From Nitrososphaeraceae archaeon (lineage in GTDB: Archaea; Thermoproteota; Nitrososphaeria; Nitrososphaerales; Nitrososphaeraceae), in NCBI GenBank assembly GCA_031316115.1, contig JALDRC010000005.1, forward strand, positions 284,828-348,827: a stretch of DNA of 64,000 nt. Direction: 5' to 3'. A program made the position numbers and the translations under genes. The notes under the pieces are model-generated. The model was not told the DNA's origin and ran no database searches. It worked only from the letters and a program-made list of their open reading frames with translations. This document shows positions 53,348 to 61,984 of the stretch, piece after piece. Each line of letters begins with the position of its first letter. Positions within the stretch are counted from its first letter, which is position 1.

Positions 53348-53442
53348 ATTGTTTAGCCCTATGAGTTGACATTATCTTTATAAGATAGGAAAGATCTATT
53401 AAATAAATCAACTAATAATTTTTATTCATCAGTATTATCTTA

Positions 53443-54369
53443 TGACATCTGTTACACTCTTTTACTTGGTAATAAGAGTAAGGAGTGTTGTTACACCAGA
53501 TGCAGTATAACAGAGATTTAGAAAAGATAAGAAGATGGTGTATAAGACGTAAACAGGATGGATGGAAAGTAACTGACATCTGTAAACATGTACACATATC
53601 CAGAATGAGTTTCTATTGATACTGGAACAGGTACAAAAAAGAAGGATTAGATGGACTAAAAGATAGATCTAAAAGACCACATACAATTCATAGAACAGAT
53701 AAAAAGATAGGTCAAAAGGTAATTCAGTTAAGAAAGAAATACAATTACTGTCCACACAAAATACAGGGAACTCTTACAAATCAATACAACCTAAAGGTCG
53801 GTCATATGACAGTATACAGAATTTTATGCAAAAATGGATTGAACAACAATCCTATCACTAAACCAAGAAAGAAGAGAAAATACATACGATTTGAGCGTAA
53901 ATTTCCAAATGAATTATGGCAAATTGACCTAAAAGTTATAGAAAATGAAGGAAAATGGTTGATATCTATTTTTGATGATCACAGCAGATATGTGTATTAT
54001 CATCTATCAAATGCATAGAAGGTACATCAGACAAAATTATTTACCTCTTAAAACGTACAATCAGAAAATATGGAAAACCATTACAGATACTAACAGACCA
54101 TGGCTCACAATTCTATAATACACATTCTACATTGCAATCAGATTTTGATTCTTTTTGCAAGGAACAGAACATAGATCACATCATGGGTAGTATAGGAAAA
54201 CCCACTACACTTGGAAAGATAGAGAGATGGCATCGTACATATGATGTAGAAAGACCAAGATTCAAAAGACATGAACAATTTATTAAATACTATAATAACA
54301 AAAGAGTACATATGTCATTGAACTACATTACACCAGTACAAGTATATAATAGGGGTGTAACACATGTGG
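53443..54369 (+). mobile_element. IS481-like insertion sequence, inactive
   Basis: The left end ACATCTGTTACACTC and the right end, inverted, ACATGTGTTACACCC are similar inverted repeats. The transposase runs from about 53500: IRRWCIRRKQDGWKVTDICK is the helix-turn-helix and DGLKDRSKRPH the linker. The rve core has NELWQIDLKVIENEGKWLIS, then ISIFDDHSRYVYYH and, after a frameshift near 54016, TLGKIERWHRTYDVERPRF. A TGA inside SFYxYW and the frameshift make it inactive. It inserted about 95 bp after tRNA-Lys. Confidence 0.75.
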
Positions 54370-54504
54370 TGGAATAATACAGAGTTGAAAAGGAGAATAG
54401 AAAATAAAAAAGAGTCAAATAATAATAATTATAACTCTTACTACGTCGCAGTAGACATTGGAAAGAGAAATTGTGTTGTATGTGTAACAGATAAAGATGG
54501 TTGA
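54364..54504 (+). pseudogene. N-terminal remnant of an IS110-family transposase
   Basis: About 46 codons are readable: ELKRRIENKKESNNNNY, then SYYVAVDIGKRNCVVCVTDK and DG before a TGA. VDIGKxxCxxCVTDxDG is the first RuvC-like acidic block of IS110 (DEDD) transposases. The rest of the element is gone and an unrelated gene follows. It overlaps the right end of the IS481-like element. Confidence 0.65.
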
Positions 54505-54510
54505 AATAAA

Positions 54511-54951
54511 GTGAATGTTTTTGAATTCTTAACAAATTCTCTTATCCCCATTCGGCTATCTTGTATCAATGCTTTGAATTGGCCAATAACTATCTCTCTA
54601 TGGTATATATATAAAGATAATAAAATATTCTGCGCAACCCAAAAAAGTGCCAAGATTGTTGAGTATCTATCCAAAAATGCAAGATGTGGTTTTGAGGTCG
54701 CCTCTGACAAGCCTCCGTATAAAGGGATACGTGGATATGGTAACGCAACATTAGATGACGAAAATGGCAAGGAAATTCTTGATCTTATAATTAAAAAATA
54801 TTTAAAAGATACAAATTCGTCTCTAGCTAAATTTTTGAAAAGCCGTAATGAAACTGAAATTGCTATAGAAATACAACCACAAAACATATTTTCTTATGAT
54901 TATTCCAATAGAATGAGAGATGTTGTTATCAAAAGTAACACACAATATTAG
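54511..54951 (+). CDS. Pyridoxamine 5'-phosphate oxidase-fold protein (PPOX class)
   Basis: The 146-residue frame starts at GTG. It has the split-barrel flavin-binding pattern: IPIRLSCINALNWPITISLW, IFCATQKSAKIVEYLSKNAR, GIRGYGNATLDDENGKEILD and ETEIAIEIQPQNIFSYDYSN. Such proteins use FMN or F420 to reduce varied substrates. The usual first ten residues or so are missing or replaced by the IS110 remnant directly upstream, so the start may have been rewired or the gene truncated. The 230-nt structured sequence begins 9 nt after its stop. Confidence 0.7.
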   Translation: MNVFEFLTNSLIPIRLSCINALNWPITISLWYIYKDNKIFCATQKSAKIVEYLSKNARCGFEVASDKPPYKGIRGYGNATLDDENGKEILDLIIKKYLKDTNSSLAKFLKSRNETEIAIEIQPQNIFSYDYSNRMRDVVIKSNTQY

Positions 54952-54960
54952 CTTTTTCTG

Positions 54961-55190
54961 GTTTGTTGAATACCTGTAAAAGTCTTTTCCTGTTATTTAT
55001 TCTCTTATCCAACTAACTATCTCCATGTTAGGAGTGACCTATCTACTACGAGAAGGTCTTGCTTGTTGAATGGAGTATCTGTTAGCTGCTGTATATGTGT
55101 ACTATCATATAGTTCTGATAGATGTTTACAGCTCTCTTGTTAATCGTTTAACAGTATTAATCAATGTTGTAATGATGTAGAAAAGAATAA
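54961..55190 (+). ncRNA. Structured non-coding sequence, copy 1
   Basis: About 230 nt align with 59985-60215 almost without gaps (GTAAAAGTCTTTTCCTGT, GTGACCTATCT, TGTTGAATGG, ACAGTATTAATCAAT-type blocks). GACCT (55036-55040) can pair with AGGTC (55054-55058), and CTCC (55021-55024) with GGAG (55072-55075) around it. In the other copy the outer stem is CCCC/GGGG, a compensatory T-A to C-G change. No frame is conserved. It could be a mobile-element RNA, but which kind is unknown. Confidence 0.55.
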
Positions 55191-55278
55191 AAAATAATAT
55201 AAGCAAAATTGAATAATATTGATGCGTAATAATACAACAAATATTTAGACCATTCAAACTCACAAAATGAGGGGATGG

Positions 55279-55301
55279 AGACGAGTCCCACTCCCGGCGC
55301 T
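55279..55301 (+). other. tRNA 3'-end fragment
   Basis: ACGAGTCCCACTCCCGGCGC matches the T-loop to acceptor 3' end of a Leu- or Ser-type tRNA (…CGAGTCCCACTCCCGGC). No 5' part is present. Such 3' fragments are left where an element integrated into a tRNA gene. The parent tRNA is not in the window. Confidence 0.45.
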
Positions 55302-55655
55302 GAATCCTTGGTTGGAATCCTATTTTTTGACTCCATGCCTAGTTTTCGTATAAACTAAGAATTAGCTTTTATCCTTCTTTTTCTATCGATGTTTCGATGT
55401 AGAATAAAATTGATAATATGAACAAGGTTCAAGAGGAAAGCTTAATTAGGGTTTATTCTTGGAGTACCGACGGATCCGTCTTTTACTCCAAAATGGACGA
55501 AATGTCTACAAGTAACAATTGTTACTAGCTATGGCATCTGTTTAATCTACATGAATTAGATTTTATTTTATATACCATTGCAGAACTAGAAAGTGTTGCT
55601 TATGTGGGTAAAAGAAATTGTAATCTATGTGTGGATGTAGAACAATTTATTTTAT
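55302..55655. other. Intergenic stretch with one strong hairpin
   Basis: No gene. At 55461-55489 GGAGT pairs with ACTCC around GACGGA/TCCGTC, giving a long, nearly perfect hairpin. Its role is unknown; it could be a terminator or the end of a lost element. Confidence 0.5.
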
Positions 55656-56051
55656 CTAAAAATGAATTGTTTTACTTCTTAGGATTAAGTTTATTATTCT
55701 TTTTGAAATATTCATTTTGGTCTGACATGATCCTTGATAATTACAAGATTTAATATTTTCAATTTCGGTAACATATCTATTTTGAGAAATACTTTTAAAA
55801 ATTTCTAGGATTACATGAAAAAAACCACTTCTCGATCCGTATGCTGTTTTAGGAGTTATTAACCAAAACATATCCGTAGGATCATAATTCTTGAAAATTT
55901 TATTCTTAAGTTGAATTATATCTGGTGAATTGTAATGTCCTCTTATTTGGATATACCCTTTTGATAATTTACTACTGAGAAATGCAAATTTAGTACATAC
56001 GTTACAACCATCATCATAAATTAATATTGGTCTCTTGATATCAATTGACAA
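55656..56051 (-). CDS. DCC-family thiol-disulfide oxidoreductase-like protein (DUF393)
   Basis: The 131-residue product starts IKRPILIYDDGCNVCTKFAF, the YDDxCxxC signature of the DCC family (Cys16 and Cys19), followed by a thioredoxin-like order of strands and helices (FWLITPKTAYGSRSGF is the second conserved block). These small proteins are thought to handle disulfides; substrates are unknown. Two more cysteines (SCNYQGSC) lie near the end. It is the only clearly intact chromosomal-type gene in the relic-rich 53-60 kb stretch. Confidence 0.75.
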   Translation of the reverse strand: MSIDIKRPILIYDDGCNVCTKFAFLSSKLSKGYIQIRGHYNSPDIIQLKNKIFKNYDPTDMFWLITPKTAYGSRSGFFHVILEIFKSISQNRYVTEIENIKSCNYQGSCQTKMNISKRIINLILRSKTIHF

Positions 56052-57230
56052 ATTACAAATATAATATCATATAAATAATAAATTAACATTTCGGCTCTGA
56101 CTATATGAAAATCTTTATTGTATACTATTCCCTTTGGTTATCTATCTTTAGTGGCTTCTCGAATTATCTTTCGCACGTATAGCTGGTTTCTGCATAATAA
56201 CCAATAAATTTAATAAACAAAGATGTAAGGATGTGAGATAAAATAGATAATAAATCAAACTTGTCATATATGAGGTCTATGAATAGATATAAGCAAAAAC
56301 AAAGAAAATATCTATAGAAAGGAAGATTCAAAATTATTAGAAGTTTAAATTTCAGATAAATGTGTAAAGTTGATTAAATGAAAAAGTAAATCTAACCAGA
56401 TTGAAAGTACTAAAGTTACTGTTGAAGATTGAAACATTTAATCTAGAATGAATGAAAACTTATATTATATATAGCCTGTTAAAAAACAAAAAAATAGAAT
56501 TTGAGTTTAAGGAAGAATTATGTACAATAGATTCTATTAAATCATTATAAAGGACTATTGATAACTTAAATATCCAATGACTATATCAATATTGTATCAT
56601 CGTTTCATAGAAAATAAATTGAATGAATTATTTCAAAAAATAAAGAGTATATTTAAAACTGGATAATTTAGAGACGAGACCTTTGTTTGAATCTAAATCA
56701 GAATCAGAAGATACTAAAGTATATATTAAAAAAATAATAGACGAAATAAAAAAATTTCATATTAAACCAGATGATTCAAAATCTGATTTATAGATTAGTT
56801 AAATATCTTCTTACAATAACTATACTGACTAACTTCGTAGATACATTTTTAGCTAATCTGTATTACACATATCATAATTACGTCATTATACTAAACTAGA
56901 CAAGATTTACAAACAAGAATGTAATGCAGTTGAAGAATGTCGAAGACAGGGAAAATACAACATACTTTCTTCTTACTCTTCGACATTTGATTCTCCAAAG
57001 TATTCAATTTCTAGTTACTATCACACAAATATTTAATTTAGATGTTGTTAAATTTCTTGTCAGATCTACGAATTAATGTTATTCAGTATAGTATATTACC
57101 AAAAGAAATATCTAGAAACATCACATACTTTTTCAGTTTTTACAAACTGAGCTTATCTTTTAAAATACGAAAAAATGTTCTTCCAACATAGAGATTATAA
57201 TAAATAAAAAAATTAGATGATTTCTAAATT
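56052..57230. other. Gene-poor stretch with repeat scraps
   Basis: An inverted partial copy of the S repeat lies at 56093-56130 (GGCTCTGACTATATGAAAAT). Around 56665-56790 an open stretch reads ETRPLFESKSESEDTKVYIK and KIIDEIKKFHIKPDDS without a good start; it may be a decayed gene. Otherwise nothing is recognised in about 1.2 kb. Confidence 0.4.
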
Positions 57231-57758
57231 TTAACTATGATCGGTAGAAGTATCATTATTTTTAGATTGAAATTCTTTAAACTTCATTTTTAGTTCTTCT
57301 GAATATTTTCCAACCATTGAATGTTCTACTATTTTGCCATTCTGTACTTCGAAAAGCTCAGCAGTTTCTCCATCTCCTGAACTGCTATTCCATTGGCTAA
57401 AAACTACAACAAAATTTCCATCTTCATTTGCAACTGCAGGTTCGCTAGTTCTTTGAAGATCTGGTATACCTTGCTGAATTTCGGTCAGCATTTCTTCTAA
57501 CTCTACTTCATCTATCGTAAAACTTGAAATAAAATCTTCAGATATGAATTCTTTTACGGCATTTTTAGGGTCTTTTTGATCATATGCTTTTGCTAGAAAA
57601 CTTTCTACAATTTCTTTGTTTTTTTCTTTATCTTCTTGTGCATATGTCTTAGCTGGAAAATATATCGATGATACCAATATTGTAAGGGATACTAAAACTG
57701 TCAGAAATTGTAATTTATGTCTTAATTTGTGTTGTTTTTGTTGTGATTTTTGTAACAT
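57231..57758 (-). CDS. Exported NTF2/SnoaL-like domain protein
   Basis: The 175-residue product has an N-terminal basic segment (MLQKSQQKQHKLRHKLQ), a hydrophobic stretch and cleavage near TYAQE. The mature part resembles SnoaL/NTF2-like cone-fold proteins: KEIVESFLAKAYDQKDPKNA, VKEFISEDFISSFT, NFVVVFSQWNSSSGDGETAE and a closing VQNGKIVEHSMVGKYSE. Such exported forms are thought to bind small ligands; catalysis is not shown. It stands alone. Confidence 0.7.
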   Translation of the reverse strand: MLQKSQQKQHKLRHKLQFLTVLVSLTILVSSIYFPAKTYAQEDKEKNKEIVESFLAKAYDQKDPKNAVKEFISEDFISSFTIDEVELEEMLTEIQQGIPDLQRTSEPAVANEDGNFVVVFSQWNSSSGDGETAELFEVQNGKIVEHSMVGKYSEELKMKFKEFQSKNNDTSTDHS

Positions 57759-58314
57759 TTGTCTATATTTTTAATTTATAATAAATAAATGTTTTTCTAT
57801 TTTTCGAACATAGTGGCTAACTATTTGGGATCATATAATTGGATTTAAAATTATTTATTTATATTATAATTATGGAAAGCAATCAGTAAGTATGTCCAGT
57901 TGTTTCGAGAAAATTACGATCCTACTTCAAACTTAATAGTCATTAAATAATTCAATGTTATCCTCAAGTTATTGTTTACATGTTCGAGTTTTGAATTGGA
58001 GAATGTAGTTAGCGTCTCGATCTCTATTTATGAAATGCTAGGCTTCAGAAACTATAGATCTTAGTACTAAAAGTTGCCTGAATACTTTAATACAAGAAAT
58101 CCTATGAATTTGAGGAATAATCATGTCTTTATGAAGATACCTGTATTTTCTTACAAAGGCCCGCTCAACTGGTTCGTCTTCTATAAAATCCTAACTAGAT
58201 TTTTTTCTGACTTGTATAATTCTTTTATAGATATAATGATCTCTGAACCTTTCGTAAATTTGGTAAAATACAAACCTTTAAATCAAATTTCATACAGACT
58301 GATTCTTTCTATTT

Positions 58315-58650
58315 TTGAATTTTTTCATATTATCGGCTCAAACTGAAGAAAAACGTATAAGGTTTGGAAAACAAAATAAACATAGAATTTACAATTTTGA
58401 TAATTCACTAATTTCAATTTTTATTCACTATACTGATAGTAAATTACTTGAGGACTTTGTAACTCAACTAATAAACGCAATTATACAAGAAACATCAACA
58501 AATAAGAGTTTACTTTCAGATCTTGTGATGATCAAGTTAGAAATGGATTATTATTGAATGAAAACCCTGCTAAAACTATCACTTATACGTCTAAAGGATC
58601 TAGTTATTTTTATAAAAGACAGGAAATATTTTTATTAAAAGATTGAGTTG
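58315..58650 (+). pseudogene. Decayed gene of unknown family
   Basis: A first piece reads EEKRIRFGKQNKHRIYNFDN, SLISIFIHYTDSKLLEDFVT and QLINAIIQETSTNKS. After a frame change near 58550 it continues LLNENPAKTITYTSKGSSYF and YKRQEIFLLKD before a stop. The composition is protein-like across the shift, which suggests a recent frameshift, but I cannot name a family and no good start is visible. Confidence 0.35.
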
Positions 58651-59069
58651 GATATTCTTATAACTTATCAATCACGCGAAGTATTATTCAATAATTATCT
58701 TGATACTGCTAACAAAATCGTTAGAACCATAAATATAATGCCTTTACCTTCTTTAAGATAAATTATTATTATTCAATCAATCATTAAAAACAAACAACAA
58801 ATCAACAAAAATAACAACAAAATGACTCTTTTATTCATGACATGACAGAAAAAAATGAGATCGATGACTGTCTAGTTTTTTTATATTTTACATCCTAAAA
58901 TTTTGAATGACTTTCATGTTATATATTTTCAAGAATAGATTTATAATCTGAAAGTGGAAATTATATTTTTCCTTTATATTCATCACAAATATATCTTCAA
59001 ATTTTATTAATATAAAATAATTATTAGTTAAATATTTTCATTTTAATTATAAACCCGTGAATACAAGAA
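58651..59069. other. Intergenic stretch
   Basis: No gene or repeat recognised. Confidence 0.4.
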
Positions 59070-59160
59070 ACGGGTTCGAATCCCATCCCCTGCATCGAAT
59101 GTAAAGTATTTTTGGTATTCTAAAACCCATAACGCTAACATTATGTATCCCACCGGATTG
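59070..59160 (+). other. tRNA 3'-end fragments and a near-palindrome
   Basis: ACGGGTTCGAATCCCATCCC and CTGCA (59070-59095) look like a tRNA T-arm and 3' end. At 59128-59145 CATAACGCTAACATTATG is a near-palindrome followed by TATCCCACCGGATTG, which resembles the 3' end of tRNA-Lys (CCCACCGAACCCG). The same order, palindrome then tRNA-like end, recurs at 60423-60457. Confidence 0.45.
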
Positions 59161-59344
59161 TGTTCTACGTATCTTCAAAATATGTGTAGATAGTATAGTA
59201 ACTATAACAATCAATAATGACCATTCTCCAATGATTAGAAAATTAAGTTTTACAAATGCTTTAGAATAATGAATAAAAAGATGGAAATAATTCCTGTATA
59301 GTATTTTTGGATTACGTTTCAAGAAGATCTGTTATTACCGCCGC

Positions 59345-59443
59345 TCGATATTGGTTCAGTCAGAGCCACACTCTACGGAGTATGTTCACTTTGAACCTAG
59401 CTTGTATACAAAAGGAATTGATATCCAATAAAGATTTTCATAT
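59345..59443 (+). repeat. Structured 100-bp repeat S2
   Basis: It matches S1 (30841-30940). GGTTCA (59353-59358) pairs with TGAACC (59392-59397), and ACTC-TACG-GAGT forms the inner tetraloop hairpin, where S1 has TCAT in the loop. The stems are unchanged and the loop differs. It continues into AGTCAGAGCC, also present inverted at the third partial copy (56093). Confidence 0.7.
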
Positions 59444-59545
59444 AGTCAGAGCCATAAATATAATTTTTGTAAATTAAAATTATTTAGTAAACTCAATTTC
59501 TAATTCAATAATGAAAAAGAAGATTGAAAAAGTTATAAAAAAACC

Positions 59546-59716
59546 TTGAATTTATTTCTGAAGAGAGAATTTTGGTTAGTTAACTGTTCTACTTACCTAG
59601 AAGTAGTGTATGGTTGTGATAAATGTCAACATGAAGAGGATGAAATCGATGTATTTATCAATGATGATTATTATCCTAATTTCGATGGTGTTAATCATAG
59701 GATGGATGATTACTAA
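59546..59716 (+). CDS. Tiny protein with a CxxC motif, overlapping the next gene
   Basis: A 56-codon frame from TTG contains FWLVNCSTYLEVVYGCDKCQ, then HEEDEIDVFINDDYYPNFDG and ends HRMDDY. GCDKC is a zinc-knuckle-like pair. Its stop codon overlaps the next start as TAATG (59714-59718), which is typical of translationally coupled virus or plasmid genes. The start is uncertain; no RBS is obvious. Confidence 0.45.
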   Translation: MNLFLKREFWLVNCSTYLEVVYGCDKCQHEEDEIDVFINDDYYPNFDGVNHRMDDY

Positions 59717-59970
59717 TGGGTACATGTGTATCTTGTAAAACAAATGAAACCGAATATGATGGGTTTAACTGTGAAATGTGTAGGTCTAGTCTAGAGAATG
59801 ATCTTAATGATTGGACTATAGATAATATAGATGAAGGTATAGAGGATCAATCTATGATTAAATGGATGAAGAAAATGTTTATTACTATGCAACCAGATTA
59901 TATTGATTTCGGTAATGTAGGAGATACTTATCAAGATTTTTTGGTAGGAACTTATGAGGCTGAGCATTAA
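59716..59970 (+). CDS. Small zinc-ribbon protein
   Basis: The 84-residue product starts MGTCVSCKTNETEYDGFNCE and has CRSSL after it. Cys4, Cys7, Cys19 and Cys22 make a CxxC-x11-CxxC zinc ribbon at the very N-terminus. The rest is acidic (NIDEGIEDQSMIKW, PDYIDFGNVGD). It starts inside the stop of the gene before it. Not recognised as a named family; the style is that of archaeal virus or plasmid proteins. The structured sequence copy 2 begins 15 nt after its stop. Confidence 0.55.
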   Translation: MGTCVSCKTNETEYDGFNCEMCRSSLENDLNDWTIDNIDEGIEDQSMIKWMKKMFITMQPDYIDFGNVGDTYQDFLVGTYEAEH

Positions 59971-59984
59971 TGTATAAATGTCTG

Positions 59985-60215
59985 CTGTGTTGAATACATG
60001 TAAAAGTCTTTTCCTGTATCTATTCCCTTGTCCAACTAGCAAACCCCTTGTTATGCGTGACCTATCTTGTACGGTAAGGTCTTGTGTGTTGAATGGGGAT
60101 TTGTGTTAAATGTTGTATATGTCAGTTATTAGAGCTCTGATACATGTTTGCAGCTCTGTCTGGGTGGTTATTCAATAGTATTAATCAATCTTATAATGAT
60201 GTAGAAAGAAATAAC
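59985..60215 (+). ncRNA. Structured non-coding sequence, copy 2
   Basis: It is the partner of 54961-55190. GACCT (60059-60063) pairs with AGGTC (60077-60081), and CCCC (60044-60047) with GGGG (60095-60098). As in copy 1, it starts within 15 nt of a stop codon and ends at TAATGATGTAGAAA. The overall match by eye is about three quarters of positions. Confidence 0.55.
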
Positions 60216-60422
60216 TAAACTAAAAATAAATATTAATTTTGTTTTTCTAAAATGATGATAGTAGATTTATTTTTCGATGCCGAAAAGATATTGTTATTAC
60301 GATATCAAACTCTAGTGGGAAATTAATCTCTTTTTTTTTTATATAGATAGAGGATACATTAATATGTTCAATATATTAGAATAAATTATTCAAAATTTTT
60401 TCGCTTCATGTAATTTGGACCT

Positions 60423-60457
60423 CATAATGCTAGCATTATGAAAACCACCGAACCCGC
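60423..60457 (+). other. Perfect 18-bp palindrome joined to a tRNA-Lys-like 3' end
   Basis: CATAATGCTAGCATTATG (60423-60440) is a perfect palindrome. AAAACCACCGAACCCGC follows and repeats 12 of the last bases of tRNA-Lys (CCACCGAACCCG at 53336-53347). With the tRNA at 53.3 kb as one end, this could be the other attachment site of an element of about 7.1 kb. Confidence 0.45.
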
Positions 60458-60897
60458 TAGTTTAAAGCATTAATATAATAGTCTACCAAATCTTGAACTT
60501 TCTGTACTTCAAGCAGGCAACTCATTCTATTATTTTAAAAATTTTTTAATAGTTGTTGTTATGTTTTATTAATATCATCAAGAATTTCTTTACCCATTAA
60601 ATTTTTGAAAATATTTAAACGAACTAATTAAATTATGATTACATTGGATGATAAATTTTATAACAATAATAATTAACAACTATATAAAATAAAAGAATAA
60701 AAATAATTTGTTTCTTTATTTACTTATTTTTTTATAAAATAATTTATCGTAAATATCAAATTAGAATTAATTCTTAAAAATATTATACAAATACTTTATT
60801 GTGAAAAACTATTGAAGAGTTATTCGTATATAAGATATATTTTACTCTATATGTCCTATCATTGAATAACAATATATCATAATATAGTGCGGTATTT
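60458..60897. other. Intergenic stretch
   Basis: Very AT-rich, with no gene or repeat recognised. Confidence 0.4.
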
Positions 60898-61749
60898 TTG
60901 GAAATAATTTTGATTACAGGAACAATTTCAACAATGATTACAGTAACAACGCTTGCTCAACCATACAATTATCAACAACAACACTACAATGGAGAGGATA
61001 ACCAATATACAAAAGACAAGAAAAAGTCTTCAGGTCTAAATCTTCAGAAATTAAATTGTAACAATATCATAATAACTGGAGTAGATAACCATGGTCAGGA
61101 GCCAGCGGGAAATATGCTTGATGGTGGAATGACTGGAGAACAAGATGATGGAACATGGCAAAAGCCCCAATGGCTTGATAATGGTGGTAAAGAATCCAAA
61201 AACATTGACAAGAATATTGTCAATTTCTGTAAAAACAAAAATACCAAAGTAGTAATAGTAGATGAAGAGGAAGAACAACAACCAGAACCTGTTAACCCTG
61301 ACCTGGCTGTATCTAACTCTGGCTCTAATAGTATATCTATATTATTGAATGATGATGGTGATGGTACGTTTACCGAAGCACCTGACTCTCCTATTACTGT
61401 AGAAGATGACCCAAACTCAGTTGCCACAGGGTTTTTTAACGCAGACTCTGATTTGGATCTGGCTGTATCTAACTCTGGCTCTAATACTGTGACCATACTC
61501 TTAGGTGATGGTGATGGTACGTTTACCGAAGCAAATGAAACTCCTATTCCTGTAGGAGATTTCCCAGCCTCAGTTGCCACAGGCTTTTTTAACGCAGACT
61601 CTGATTTGGATCTGGCTGTATCTAACTTTGACTCTGGTACTGTGACCATACTCTTAGGTGATGGTACGTTTACCGAAGCAAATGAATCTCCTATTACTGT
61701 AGCACTTGACCCATTTTCTATTGCAGTAGGTGAATTTAACACAAATTAA
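60898..61749 (+). CDS. Secreted FG-GAP/VCBS repeat protein
   Basis: The 283-residue frame starts at TTG with a signal peptide (MEIILITGTISTMITVTTLA, cleavage near AQPYN). A polar spacer of about 100 residues with a DGTW-PQW segment follows. Then come three FG-GAP-type repeats of 51-52 residues, each with DLAVSNSGSNxxxILLGDGD, GTFTEA and SVATGFFNADSDL; the DADSD-like loops bind calcium in integrin-type propellers. Intact propellers have seven blades, so this protein is short and may be truncated or assemble as oligomers. A surface adhesion role is plausible. Confidence 0.7.
   Translation: MEIILITGTISTMITVTTLAQPYNYQQQHYNGEDNQYTKDKKKSSGLNLQKLNCNNIIITGVDNHGQEPAGNMLDGGMTGEQDDGTWQKPQWLDNGGKESKNIDKNIVNFCKNKNTKVVIVDEEEEQQPEPVNPDLAVSNSGSNSISILLNDDGDGTFTEAPDSPITVEDDPNSVATGFFNADSDLDLAVSNSGSNTVTILLGDGDGTFTEANETPIPVGDFPASVATGFFNADSDLDLAVSNFDSGTVTILLGDGTFTEANESPITVALDPFSIAVGEFNTN
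61303..61741 (+). repeat. In-frame tandem repeat, three units of about 155 bp
   Basis: CTGGCTGTATCTAAC recurs at 61303, 61459 and 61612, a spacing of 156 and 153 bp, with long identical runs such as GGTACGTTTACCGAAGCA. The near-identity of the units at DNA level points to recent unit duplication by unequal exchange or slippage. Confidence 0.8.
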
Positions 61750-61984
61750 TATCCAAATACAGCAAAAATCTCTTTTTTTTATTTAGGCCATCTTAATACT
61801 TTTCAGATGTAAAATTACAATGAGTTTTTGAAATCAATAAAGACACATTTTGTTTATTAGGTCATAATTAACATTTAGATATTGTTAAAAATAGGTTTAA
61901 TCATCTTTATTGATAGAGGGAAAACAAGATGGAACTATTTTAAAAAGATTACAAGATATTTTTTTAATATTAACTAGTGGTTAT

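Noticed and set aside
58074..58346. Plus-strand frame of 90 codons
   Set aside because: Start is arbitrary, composition is that of random AT-rich sequence, and no motif is visible on either strand.
59047..59322. Minus-strand frame of 91 codons over the tRNA fragments
   Set aside because: It runs through tRNA-like sequence and the near-palindrome, and its residues do not look like a protein.
61095..61742. Long minus-strand open frame (215 codons) opposite the FG-GAP gene
   Set aside because: It mirrors the tandem repeat on the other strand. The plus-strand frame has a signal peptide and recognisable FG-GAP motifs; the minus frame is low-complexity Ser/Val/Ala and has no family look.
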